Assembly (NCBI GenBank): GCA_964023275.1
Contig: OZ029925.1
Location: forward strand, 6,670,913-6,734,912
Length of the DNA: 64,000 nucleotides
Direction: 5' to 3'
Source of the DNA: Norana najaformis
Taxonomy: Eukaryota; Annelida; Clitellata; Crassiclitellata; Hormogastridae
Shown: in pieces, positions 11,501 through 21,825 of the stretch
How the letters are laid out: each line of letters starts with the position of its first letter
Position numbering within the stretch: position 1 is the first letter of the stretch
Translations under genes and position numbers: made by a program
The notes under the pieces: model-generated
Told to the model about the DNA's origin: nothing
Database searches by the model: none
Seen by the model: the letters and a program-made list of their open reading frames with translations, nothing else

Positions 11501-14500
11501 TCTTCTCCTCCTCCTATTCCTCCTCAGTGCTTTCTTCTGCTCCTTTTTCTCCTCCTCAGTGCTTCCTCCTTTGCAGTTCTGCTACCGCCACCACTACCAG
11601 TACAGACTTGGTAGTTAACATGAATTGTTGTTTGAATTTTTATCATTTTACCCTAAGCTGATATAGTCTTGGGACTTAAGACTTAATTAGAACTACTTAA
11701 TTAGAACTATGACCCGATGGGGGGCAATCTAATCTCTAGAGTATTTATTGATTGACTGATAGATCAGTTGAATGATCAGTCAATTGATTGAATGATCAGT
11801 TGACTGATTGGATTGATTGACTGATTGGAGGCTGATTGTGTTGTTAGCTTTGGATCTTTTACTACGACAGTCGCAGAAGTTGAATTCGCCGCTAAGTGGT
11901 CACGAACCAACCCTCGCATATCTGCAACAACTGGGTTAGTAGCTTGCTCCACTTTCAGGTATCAACAAGAAGATTCTACTGTTCTAGAAGTAGCGGGGGC
12001 ATCAGTAGCAATCTAGTGTCTTTGTCTGTCTGTCTTTCTGGGTGTTTGTCTCTGTCTCCGTCATTTTCTGTGGAGAAGGACAATTGGATGTTTGCTTTGC
12101 TGAGTTGGATCTGTTGTCTCTGTTGCATAGGTCCAAATCACGTTGATCAGATATTTGACTATGCCGTCTGGGTCATCAGAGCATGTCCGGAAGATGGGCT
12201 TCAGGTATCTGTCGCTTTTAACTGATTGGACAGGAAGCAGTCATGTGTGACAAACAGGATCAGGTCATTGCAAGTGGTAGAACTGGGTGGCAATGCTTCT
12301 TCGGCTAGTCTACTGTTAACTGGCACCGAATAACAATCTGAATTGGCGCTGCGCTTGAGAAAAGAAAGCACAAGACAAATTTGTGACTGATCTTGTAATT
12401 TGCTGACTTACTACTTTATTACAGTAAGGTATTGTTTACAGGTTAAGTCATACTACATGCGTTGTTGAGTTTGTCTATTGATTCTTGTTTGTTTGCCATA
12501 GAGCCATATAATGTGGTTTACCAAGAAATCTTCGATCAACTTGTGCAACCCATAAATATTGTTTAAATTGGCTGAAATTTTCACCATAGTAGTTTTTCAA
12601 TAGATGGACTGCAATGGTTGCTTCCAACTTTGAACTTAAAAATCTTTTTGTCACCATCCTAATATATATATATATATATAATGTGTATATATATATACAA
12701 GGATGATGTATAAAGATACTGAGATACGCTTGTACAGTTGTAGTATTTTTCTGTGGTTGTTAGATATTCACAGAGGATATGGAGGAGGTGAGAGCTCTGC
12801 CTCGACTGGATGTCCTGCGGTACTTGGAACAGACTGAGGAATCGCTGGCCATTCCTTACCTCGTGAGTTGCTCCTCTCATCTGACTGCTGATGGACGATT
12901 AACACTGGAATTGCAGTGCGTCTTGGTATACGAAGGGATCTGAGGGGCATTTAGAGTCACTTTAGGAGTTGGGTTGTGGCTAGACTGGTGGTGACGATGG
13001 TGATGAGCAGGAGGAAGAAGAGGATGAGGAGGAGCTTAAAAGGAGGAGGAGGAGGATGTATTATTGACGTTTGCTGCCCTGTTTTGGTTTGTAGGAGCAT
13101 GTCGTCAACGAATGGGTGGACAATATGCCGGAGCTTCACAATATCCTTGGCATCAAGTATGTTGAACAGGTCGTTCGACTTCTAAACGAAGCTCTGCAGC
13201 CCTCTGGTGAGTGATGCTGAAAAAGTCATGGTCTTCGTAGCAACTCGATCTAGAGATGCTTTGCTTTTCGAAGTTACTGTGAAAGGCCTTTGCTTCCTCT
13301 GCTGTATCCATCTGCCATTGGTGGACGCAGAACCCACCCGAGATGTCTTGGGTCCGTCGGATCAGAACTAGAGGCTTTTCTACTCATTTGTAGGAAGGCA
13401 GAGAAGTAGGGAAGGAGAGTTCAGTTGCTTTCTCTTCCACCCACTTCTGTTTCCATGATCTGTGCAAAAAAGAGATGATTTTCTCACTGGAGTAATTGGT
13501 AATGATTTTGTGGAAATGATCCACTCTGGATTTTCAGGAGACTTCCAGGCAGAAAATATATCTCCAGTGCTACATTAGTTAATTACTTTTTACTCGTTTT
13601 CCTATTCTTAGCCTCTTTCAGGTCTTACCGTAATTCTTTTCTTTTTCTGGTTACAGAAAATGGAGAGAAATCGAGTGTGACGTCTTCGGAAATCCGTCAA
13701 GTCAGACACAGTCTTGTTGACTTCCTTGAGAGCTCGCGGTATTACGAAGCAGACCGACTGCTGAAACACTTTCCTCTGGACAGTGAGTCTCGCTTTTGTT
13801 CGGAAATTCTGACTCAGTTTCACCTTCTTTTATGGAAAATCCCTTTCAGTTTCATTTCTCTAATTCTTTTCCTTTCCCAAAAGGGCTGTTTGGGTTGAAT
13901 GTGCTGAGTCAGTCTTGCTTTGTTTTTAAGCTGCTTAGCATGTTGGTATACGCGCTGCATTGTTGACATACGGTGTCTGGTGTTCCTGTAGATCTGTTTG
14001 AAGAACGAGCTGTTGTTCTCAGTAAACTTGGCGAACATGAAAAGGCTCTGGCCGTTTACGTCCATGTTCTTCATGACTATGAGGCAGCGGAAAAGTAAGT
14101 CATCCCTTCTTACCTCTATCATCCTTACCCTCCTGACCTCTGTCCCTTCCTGCCTCTGCCTCTCTTTATCCCTTTCCTCATACATTGCCCTCTTTCATCC
14201 TCTTGTATTTCTTAATTTCTCATTCTGCCTTTTCTGCGTGATGAGTCCTCCGTCCACTCATTTTTCATCGTTATTCCGTCTGTCTGTCTGTTTTGTCATT
14301 CTCTGTGGGCTTAACAAGTTACGCTGTGCAGGAGTTTATTTTCTGCTTCTGTTACTTGGCTTCGAACATAAAATGCATTTGCTCTTTATCTCCTGTGTTC
14401 AGGTACTGTCTGAGGACGTTCGAAGCTGCTGAGGCTGCTGGAGGTGATGGTGATGGTGCAGCTACTGCTCAGGTTAGTTTCGGCAGCGAGTGATTGGAAA

Positions 14501-16881
14501 GAATGTCGTCGATCTTTGCTTAGATTTAACAAAACCATCTTCCTCGTTTCTCGATCAGTTTTGTCTCGTTGAGATGATCTTTGTCTTCTTGATTCTATCA
14601 ACAGAATTCGTGCTGTGTGGTCATCGTCACTTCTGACAGATCCTTAAAATGCACAAAAACCCAGATACATAACCTATTATTTTGTCTCATTTACCAATAG
14701 AAGAACACATCTGTGAAACTAATGAAGCTGCCATTTATGAAACCTGAATAAAAGTCTCTTGGTTCTAAGCATGTGTTGCATTACCTATGTCTACAATTCC
14801 TCAGTCAATGGACATGTGGCAGGTTAACAAATGTGCATTACCTACTTGTTTACCTGAATAACCCGTAGCGTTGTTTAAATGAACAGGTGTTTCTCTACCT
14901 GCTGAAGCTCTACCTGAGTGAGCCGGACTACAATTGGCTTGGGATCAGCGCACCTCCTTTCAGCAATTCGACTGTCATCTTTCCAGATCTGAACGCCGCT
15001 GTCCATCTCCTCAGCCAACATTCGTCACATTTCGACATCATTAAGGCAAGAGCTTCATCGATGCACAGTGACTTTTTGTTCAGCACATTGACAGATACCC
15101 TAATGGGACGTAGCTGAACAGTTGAATAATCATAATTGTAAACATAGACTCTAAATTTCTAAAGCGCTAATTTTAAAGCTAAGTGTTGGACACCAGCTTA
15201 TTCACGAGCGTTGCATCAAGTCAGAGGATTTATCCAACGATGCCATTTGAAGAACCAAGTCCGGTTGCCAGAAGAGCAGAGAGAGGGGGCAGAGGAGCTG
15301 TTAGGGTGGGTTGTGTTTAAGCTGAGAGAATGCGAAGCTGGCGGATTCTGTGAATCAGGGTAGGATTTCTTGAAGAGGTGAGAATTCAGTTTTAATAGCA
15401 CATTTTAGGTACCTCTCAAGAGATTAGAAACATATTCAAATATGCATAAATTGTGATTAATCAGAGACCCTCGAATGACCTGATGTCACCCAAAATACAC
15501 AACACTTGAAACTACTAATGCCTTCACTTGGAAATGTTGATTGGTTGGCTGTAGGCATTGAATCTGCTGCCACCTACGATCTGCATTGCTGATATCTTGA
15601 AGTTTATCGAGGATTCTCTGTTGAACTCGTCAGCTCGTAAGGCGAACAGTCACATCATGAAGAGTCTGCTGTCTTATCAACACCTTCAGGTAACCGACAC
15701 CAAGTTCACTTTCCTTCATCTGCTGCTGCGTTGTTCACGATTGCAGCTGCCTTACTTACTTTTTCCTACTCTTACGGTTTTGTCTGTTACCGTAACGCAT
15801 TTCTTTAATCGGAACTACTTGCCAGAAACAGATTGATTCCTGGATCTCTTGGATCTCTGTCTTATCTGAAAACACCAGCGCTTTACGGCCTGGTTATGTA
15901 GCCTTGCAGAATGAGCTAGCCTTCCAGGTGAGTCGTGGAATTGCTTTGTTGGATTCGTCTGTGCTGACACTTGGATCTCTGTTCTCTGTCTTGTCTTTTC
16001 GAGAAATCCTACACTGATTCACAGAATCTGCCGGCTTCCCATTCTCTCAGCTTAAACACAACCCACCCTAACAGCTCCTTTTCCCCCTCTCTTTGGTCTT
16101 CTGGCAACCTGACATGCTTCTTCACATGGCAACTTTGGATAAACTCTGCTCTTGCCTTAATGATGTCGAAGTGTTGTCTGGTCTGGTGTTAGGTGTTGGC
16201 AGGACACCTGTCGTCACGACACAGCAAGTGCATCGTCACGGACCAAAGCACCTGCCGCGTCTGCAAGAAGAGAATTGGAAACAGGTGATCAAAACTACTG
16301 ACCACACATAGAAGAGGCGCTATTAAAATTTCCAATTAAAAAATTACAGTTGCAGTAGACACAGGTACAAACACGCAATGACACACGTGCAAACGTAGAC
16401 AAGGTTTTACCATAGCAATACCTTGTTAATAAGTTGCAAATACCTTTCTGCACTTGGGCTTTTCTGTCAAAATCTGTGTATGAAGCACGTTGGTAGTTTG
16501 ATGTCCTGGAGTAGCATTCTGTTAACAGATGACAGTTTATGCCAACTGTTTGTTCCAACAGTCAGTTGTCAGCACTTAATTGTTTTTGTTGATGTAAGTG
16601 ATTATGACTGACAATGATGACAATGATGATGATCTCAGTGATGTTGGTGGTGATGATGATGATCCTGGTGATGATCTTGGTGACGTTAGTGATGATGATG
16701 ATGATGGTCTCGGTGATGTTGGTGATGATGATGATGATCTCTAATGTTGGTGATGATGAAGATGATCTTAATGATGTTGGTGATGGTTTTCTGTTGCAGT
16801 GCCTTCGCCCGTTATCCAAACGAAGTCATTGTTCACTATTACTGCTGCAAAGACATATTCACCTGTCCAGAGGATGGATAG
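5541..16881 (+). CDS. VPS39: VPS39 (Vam6), HOPS complex subunit, 25 exons, 891 aa
   Basis: VPS39 is the Rab7-binding subunit of the HOPS tether, acting on late endosomes/lysosomes. Exons: 5541-5613, 6038-6211, 6908-7002, 7278-7349, 7675-7713, 7977-8069, 8382-8562, 8954-9074, 9531-9651, 10074-10203, 10413-10555, 10999-11133, 11337-11478, 11848-11934, 12131-12204, 12764-12862, 13095-13206, 13657-13782, 13992-14094, 14403-14472, 14887-15045, 15555-15689, 15910-15927, 16193-16284, 16800-16881; sum 892 codons, close to the vertebrate length (about 880). The start MHDAYDPVLLVEKLP matches the orthologue's start. Residues about 15-300 are the CNH propeller (LVGTKEGQLLVYS, FHELL, IIAILP), followed by a helical solenoid (DYLTQ, DTTLLKCY, APLLRL), and the C-terminal zinc-binding Vps39_2 region carries CRVCKKRIGNSAFARYPN and HYYC. 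Introns 13 and 21 need GC donors, and exon 23 is only 18 nt. An in-frame ATG lies 61 codons upstream (5358). Confidence 0.96.
6431..6770. repeat. Minisatellite in VPS39 intron 2, ~20-bp unit
   Basis: Many degenerate copies of CCCAGTGATGCATGTCTTAA, with variants CATTGATGCATATC. It occupies about half of the intron. No function is inferred. Confidence 0.85.
7468..7535. repeat. GAT tract plus nested palindromes in VPS39 intron 4
   Basis: A (GAT)n run at 7474-7492 leads into two overlapping near-perfect palindromes, 7490-7515 (GATGACATCATT ... ATGATGTCATC) and 7507-7532 (GATGTCATCATT ... ATGATGACATC). Confidence 0.75.
8700..8815 (+). repeat. Dispersed repeat in VPS39 intron 7, partner of 13312-13415
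   Basis: Both introns share CCATTGGTRGACRCAGA, then AGAGCTAATGG/AGAGGCTTTTC, then a CATTTATAG/CATTTGTAG block leading into GGCAGAGA and AAGGAGAG. Each copy ends in an acceptor-like pyrimidine-AG followed by purine-rich sequence. Family unknown. Confidence 0.5.
9927..10040 (+). repeat. Short dispersed repeat, copy 2, in VPS39 intron 9
   Basis: Partner of 2466-2585; see that entry. It ends about 30 bp before the acceptor of exon 10. Confidence 0.6.
10225..10370 (+). repeat. ~61-bp tandem duplication in VPS39 intron 10
   Basis: ACTAATGCTTTATGTC...CCTTCTGTCCTTGGCTGTAG is repeated as ACTAATGCTTATGTC...CCTTCTGTCTTTGGCTTTAG, with a third partial start. Each copy carries an acceptor-like pyrimidine tract and AG. 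The real acceptor I use is downstream at 10412. Confidence 0.7.
13312..13415 (+). repeat. Dispersed repeat in VPS39 intron 17
   Basis: Partner of 8700-8815. Confidence 0.5.
15172..15400 (-). mobile_element. LINE 3' end (family A), antisense, in VPS39 intron 21
   Basis: On the minus strand it encodes KLNSHLFKKSYPDSQ, the usual last residues of CR1/L2-type ORF2, followed by a 3' UTR with CTCGTGAATAAGCTGGTG and an AGCGCTTTAGAAATTTAGA end. It is 5'-truncated. An inverted partner lies at 15998-16190. Confidence 0.82.
15998..16190 (+). mobile_element. LINE 3' end (family A), sense, in VPS39 intron 23
   Basis: GAAATCCTACACTGATTCAC, then CTCAGCTTAAACACAACCCA, then TTCTTCACATGGCAACTTTG match the antisense copy at 15226-15372 over about 145 bp, at high identity by eye. 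It ends just before the acceptor of exon 24. Confidence 0.82.
16608..16790. repeat. (GAT)n-rich tract in VPS39 intron 24
   Basis: Imperfect GATGAT/GGTGAT repeats occupy most of the sequence upstream of the last VPS39 acceptor (16799). Confidence 0.85.
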
Positions 16882-19038
16882 AGCCAGCTGCTACTGCTGC
16901 AGCAGCCGGGCAGCCACCAACGAGTCGTCTGATTTGATGCCAAATGCCTGCAGAAACCTTCGTCTTTAGACTTGAATTTTGATGCATGTCTGTAGTGAAA
17001 AGTAGAATTTGGTCATCTGCTGCTGATCGGAATGTAGTGCACGTAGTCAGTTTCTGATTTCTGTGTCCAGCGGTGGATTAGAGACGCAACTGCTGTTGGT
17101 TCTCATTTTATCAGGATGGCCCCCCTGCTTTCTTCGGAAAGCCAGTTTTCTGTTTGTGATTTAGTCAGGGAGAGAGATTGCTAATCATGTACTTACTTCC
17201 AACTGAATATCAGGTTGAAAACGACGTAGGCCATCTTGGGCTACACGTTGACCCAGGGCCGAGTGCACTTCTTCTGAGAAGTGCTATTAGTGATGACATT
17301 GTCGTCTCGTCGGTTAGTTCCTTTGGTGTAATTGTCCTTGTTCTAATTAGGTGCATTTGAGAGACGAACGTAGGTAGGTTGTCTGGTGCTTTAGATAACT
17401 CTCAGGTTGGTTCGTATCCCTCGGAAGCATAGCCTGCTGAAGGTCTGACTGACCGACTGACAAAGTCATCGAGTTATTTCTGGTTGGACTGAGTTTAAAT
17501 GCTTGTCTCGGCGTCATTCTTCATCATGTTTTTAAAGTTCTTTTTTCTGTGTTCTTCAGGGATCTGTGATTATGTTTAATTTATTTTTTCTTTTTTGGAA
17601 CCTGCTGCGTTGTTTGAGGACTTAAGGGGGTGGAGGCCAGAAAGGCCACTTGAAGGCGTTGCCTGATTTTAGGCAACTGTACACACACTGAGAGCTTGAA
17701 AACGAGTTTGAATGGTGCAATGATTATTTCACTTTTCTACAGTTGTTTTCTTTTGGAAGAAAAGTTGGTTGTGTCAGCGACTTTAGTTGACATTATGAGT
17801 AGAGCCTAAGTGAAATGCGCTGGAGCTGACGGACTCATCATTAAGCTTTACGTCTGATGATTCTAATGTTTTGCTGCCTAAAGTATAGTAGATGGAAGTT
17901 GAGGTGCGTTTGTTTGGTTGTCGAGCAAGAAGCCTTCTTCTCGTAACAGGTGCATTGTTGACTGCAGACGGTAGTCTTTTTTTATCTCTCTTTTCAACTG
18001 TGAAGTATTTTGATACAAGACGTAAATAGCACGCAGAGCAAGTAGGTTTTTCCGCAACAGGTTCTCTAGCGATCTACTAGATGCGATTTGTCACTGAATG
18101 GCAAGTGGTCTGGAGCAGGTTTCTCAGGCGTCTTCGGCTTCTTTGTCTTTACATTCTGCAGCTGCTGCTTGTGCAGAAAAGGCTTTGCTTCCAGCAGTTT
18201 GTGAGAACAAGGAACATCGTGTGACACGGCAGAGAATGTGGTTTTGTCTGATTTGAACGAGTATGCAAATGCACTGCATGCAGCAGTCTGTGGTTTTGTT
18301 ACAATTTCTTTGTACGGTTTAACTGCGCAGAATATGAATTGTCGTTATGAAGGCAACGGTCACAACGTCTGGTTGAATGAAGGTCTGTATTGAGGAGATT
18401 CTGCTCAGCTATGACCTGTTTATCCATTTGCTGAAGGCTGTGAAATGATGGGTCAGTAATGCCAGATGGGGTAATAATGACTGATCGAATTAATAATAAC
18501 TTCTGGGTTAACAAGTACTGGGATAATAAAAATTGATGGGACAAAACGACCGATGGGATAATGACTTACAGGTGATAATGACACGTGGGATGAGATGGGT
18601 AATAATGACTGATGGGAGATCGGCTACATCGTAGTAATTTACTGTCTCAAAGTATTGTAATGCAGTTATTTAAATTTGTCTTTTGGATGGTAGTCATTTA
18701 GTCATTTCTTCTCTAGTTTTTCCAGTTTCTTGTTTTAACGAAACCAAAGATGTAATCAAAATAAAACGAAAATTCTTGTCTTGGTCGCTTCTTCCCACAG
18801 AATACTATGCAGCAAAGTTATACATACTTGTTATGCTAGTGGCTGACCCCTCTCCAGGATGGATTAATTCCTGCTAGAAGCAGCGAGACTTACTATGCCA
18901 GGCACATCAGCTTAGAAGTAAAACAGTTGCGGTTCAACAGCCCCTCAGGATGAGAACCAATTGAAACGGACACAAAAGAACAACAACACATCATTTCATA
19001 ATATGTTATGCATTTTAAGTAGACTTCCTAAAGTTGAG
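16882..19038. other. Intergenic stretch between convergent VPS39 and DTD1
   Basis: It holds the 3' UTRs of both genes. I found no clear AATAAA close to either stop. 18420-18610 is a degenerate tract of TGATGGGATAATGAC-like units. 18836-18885 (GTGGCTGACCCCTC, GGATTAATTCC, GCTAGAAG) resembles 50547-50592 in a huntingtin intron and is probably another small dispersed repeat. Nothing else can be supported. Confidence 0.55.
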
Positions 19039-21825
19039 TCATCGTTCATCTCCTTTGTTGCACTGCGTTTTGTCTTCACGCATTGACCTTCCTTCCATCT
19101 TCTGATTCTCCTCCTCCGTCTCTGCAGCTTTGGCGGTGGAAACCCCGCTGACCTCGCCGTCTGCTGCTGCCAGTCCATTTGCTGAACTCTTCTGCTTCAT
19201 CTTCTCTGACTTCCTGTTGCCACTGTCCGAATCCTAAAACATTCAGATGTGCCCGAAGTCAGAATGGACTAATCGTATTCATACTCAAGATTTTTACAGT
19301 GCCCAACGAAGCTAAGTCGCGGGAACCGGCTTATTCACAGGCGCTCAGTCACAACAAAATCGGTAGGCAGCGCTTGGTTCCAGGTCAAGAGTCAGGCAGT
19401 CAGATGGCTATGGTGGAAGGTGTTTGGAATTGAACCGGAAAGTGAGATAAGGGGAAGAAGAGGAATCAGGATAGGATCTGCAGAAGAGAAGAAGCAGACT
19501 TAAGGTGATTGCCAATAAAAATCAATCAAGATTAAGCGACTGGCAAGAGACCGAGGAAGAGTGATGGCAACGTTTTCTGAAAGTGAGAGAAAAGACCTAA
19601 AGGTTGTTCCCTCTGCCACGGGGGTTGATGCGCAATATATTCAACGACTATCTGCTGCCATTTCAACCACCTTCAACAACTGCCCCTCTGGACTTCTTGG
19701 GCTACATCAGTTATTACTTAGAACCACTAAGTTCTATTTAAAAGAATGGAAGTTTCCAGAAATGACAGGTATGTATTACAACTAGCCTTCGGTGGCATTA
19801 CCTTCGATCGACTGTCGAGGTGGAGGGTAACAGGGCCGTCGTTATTGATGTTGACGCTCATGTAGGCTCCAAACTGGCCATCTGCAAAAAAGAAATTGCA
19901 GTCGTTAGAACAATGGAGGTGTTTAAATCTAGAATGGTTCTGATAAACGAATGACACAACAAACATGAAAGAGATCAAGCACGACAGGACAAACTATGAC
20001 GAAAGCCAGACATGAAAACTGACCTTTGATGAGATCTGGTCTGTATGTTTTCCGGAGTTTTTCTAGGAAATGTTGATAGAATTCCTGCGACTGTTCGGCC
20101 GCCATTGATTGGTGGAAATCAAGTTTGTTCCCCTTCAGAACAGCATGCAATGTAAACTGAAATCAAAATAAAACAAGATTAGCCAACAGTCAAACAAACG
20201 ACAAACAGAATGCTTTCATTGATTCAGTCGTAGCAGCTCAAAAATTCATAAAATTCTAGTCAGTTGTTTACAACTGTCCTCTATGGCTCTTCATCTTGTG
20301 CATGAGGACTTGTAGCAATCATGGCTATATTTCAGAGATTCAAATCTCGGGCTAGCACAGTCCGTACATGGGGACCTTAAATGGCATGACACCTTTTCCA
20401 ATGGGCAGCAGTGGTGAAACGTGATAAATTCATTGTGAAATGAGCAGGATCAAGGCCAAACAGTCGCTACAGAAAAACGTATATATTTACATTTCAGATA
20501 ACACCTAATTTACAGCAAATGATTGACACTCACTTGGCTAATGCAGAGGATCTCAAATTTTACATCCATCACGTTCTTAGACCATCTCTTCCCAGTTTCA
20601 TCATCAAACAACCGCAGGTTGAGAATCTTGCGAATTCTACAGAAAACGATTGAAAATCAGCTGTCATCTCCATCGCAGAATCATCTGCGACTGTTGCCCA
20701 ACAGTTCACACCAGTCAACCAATTGCTTGTCATTAAGCAATGAGTGCTTGCACGATGAAAACAGCAAGATAGAAAATTCAAATATTACAGACCTACTTTT
20801 ACAAAGTGTCCACATCAATTTAATTAAAGTTTCTTGTAATCAACTGTCGAATAAACTGCTGACAGGCAAACCCCTTTCAGAGGTTCTTCAAAGAAGCTAC
20901 AAAAATTTCCAGACTCATGCATCCATGATTTCGATGGTAGTGACATCCCAAGTGTTGGTCGATTATGCAATCATGGACCAATTAATCAAATTAATAAGTA
21001 GCAGTAAAAATTTAATAAGTAGCAGTAAAAAGGTAACTCACATGTAGTCGACATCTTTGCTTGTATCGTCTCGGCAGATGCCAACAAGTACACACAGTCC
21101 TTTTCCAACAGAACTAATGAGATTGCCATCCACTGCACGATTCAGATCACAAAAACAAATCAGATATAGTTTAGATTTCTTTTACCGCATAACAGTGCTA
21201 CCTAAACAATTCAACCTGTGTTCTACGAGCAGCGGTGGCAGTCTCAACCAATTAATTCATTCAAAGCAGGGTCAAGGCCATACGGTCGCTATAGAAAAAC
21301 GTGTACAAGTACAATTACAATTATTCAAACTAAGAGGTAAACAAGTCAGGTGTAATCGTAATCTCGAGATTTCTACAGCGCCTAACGAAAGCTAAGTCGC
21401 GGGAACCAGCTTATTCACCGGCGCTCAGTCAAAACAAAATCGATAGGCAAAAGGGTTCGCTTCCAGGTCAAGATCCAGAAGTCGGGCAGTCAGATGTAGA
21501 TGAAAGGTACTATCGCAATCGTAATTCCGAGATTTCTACAGTGCCCAACGAAAGCCGCGCCCCGGGACCAGCTTATTCACAGACGCTCAGTCAAAACAAA
21601 ATCGATAGGCAAAATGGTTCGGTTCCAGGTCAAGATCCAAGAGTCAGGCAGAGAGACAGCGTGGCAGCTACGGTGGATGATGTTTGGGGTTGGAGAGGAG
21701 AGGCAGATAAGAGGCAGAAGGGGTATCAGGGTACTATCGAAAAATAACAGCTGTTTTAAAAATCTTATATTCTAAATCTTACCAGACACGCTGGCATTAA
21801 CGACCTTCTGAATTACTGCTCGCAT
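19039..21825 (-). CDS. DTD1: DTD1, D-aminoacyl-tRNA deacylase 1, 6 exons, 214 aa
   Basis: The enzyme hydrolyses D-amino acids (and glycine mischarged on tRNA-Ala) from tRNA, a cytosolic proofreading step. Minus-strand exons in coding order: 21825-21783, 21132-21042, 20636-20534, 20156-20024, 19881-19802, 19233-19039; 645 nt, 214 aa plus stop, close to the human 209 aa. The start is MRAVIQKVVNASVSV. The family's substrate-pocket motifs are present: SQFTL spans the exon 3/4 junction, and GPVT lies in NNDGPVTLHLDS in exon 5. Other conserved blocks are KILNLRLFDDE, KGNKLDFH and LRKTYRPDLIKDGQFGAYM. The last exon (64 residues) is a charged, probably disordered tail, as in animal DTD1. Introns carry LINE and family B repeats. 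The gene is convergent with VPS39 and divergent from BAZ1A. Confidence 0.96.
19271..19505 (-). mobile_element. LINE 3' tail (family A), antisense, in DTD1 intron 5
   Basis: The antisense of the 46800-47056 tail is visible: GCCCAACGAAGCTAAGTC, then GAACCGGCTTATTCACAGGC, CAAAATCGGTAGGCA, GGTTCCAGGTCAAGAGTC and a purine-rich GGGGAAGAAGAGGAATCAGG. Relative to DTD1, which is also on the minus strand, it lies in the sense orientation. Confidence 0.8.
20320..20515 (+). repeat. Dispersed repeat family B, in DTD1 intron 3
   Basis: CAGAGATTCAAATCTCGGGC, then CAGTCCGTACATGGGGACC, GGCAGCAGTGGTGAA, TTCATTGTGAAATGAGCAGG, CAGTCGCTACAGAAAAACG. It aligns end to end with 41185-41362. The unit is at least about 190 bp; no tRNA boxes were seen. 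Confidence 0.75.
21240..21775 (-). mobile_element. Family B scrap plus two tandem LINE 3' tails (antisense) in DTD1 intron 1
   Basis: 21250-21310 is family B (GGTCAAGGCCATACGGTCGC). 21355-21500 and 21510-21745 are two separate antisense family A tails, each with CGAGATTTCTACAG, a GCTTATTCAC block, CAAAATCGATAGGCAAA and GGTTCCAGGTCAAGATCC. The second retains the purine-rich part further into the element. The first DTD1 exon begins about 10 bp beyond the repeat. Confidence 0.8.
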
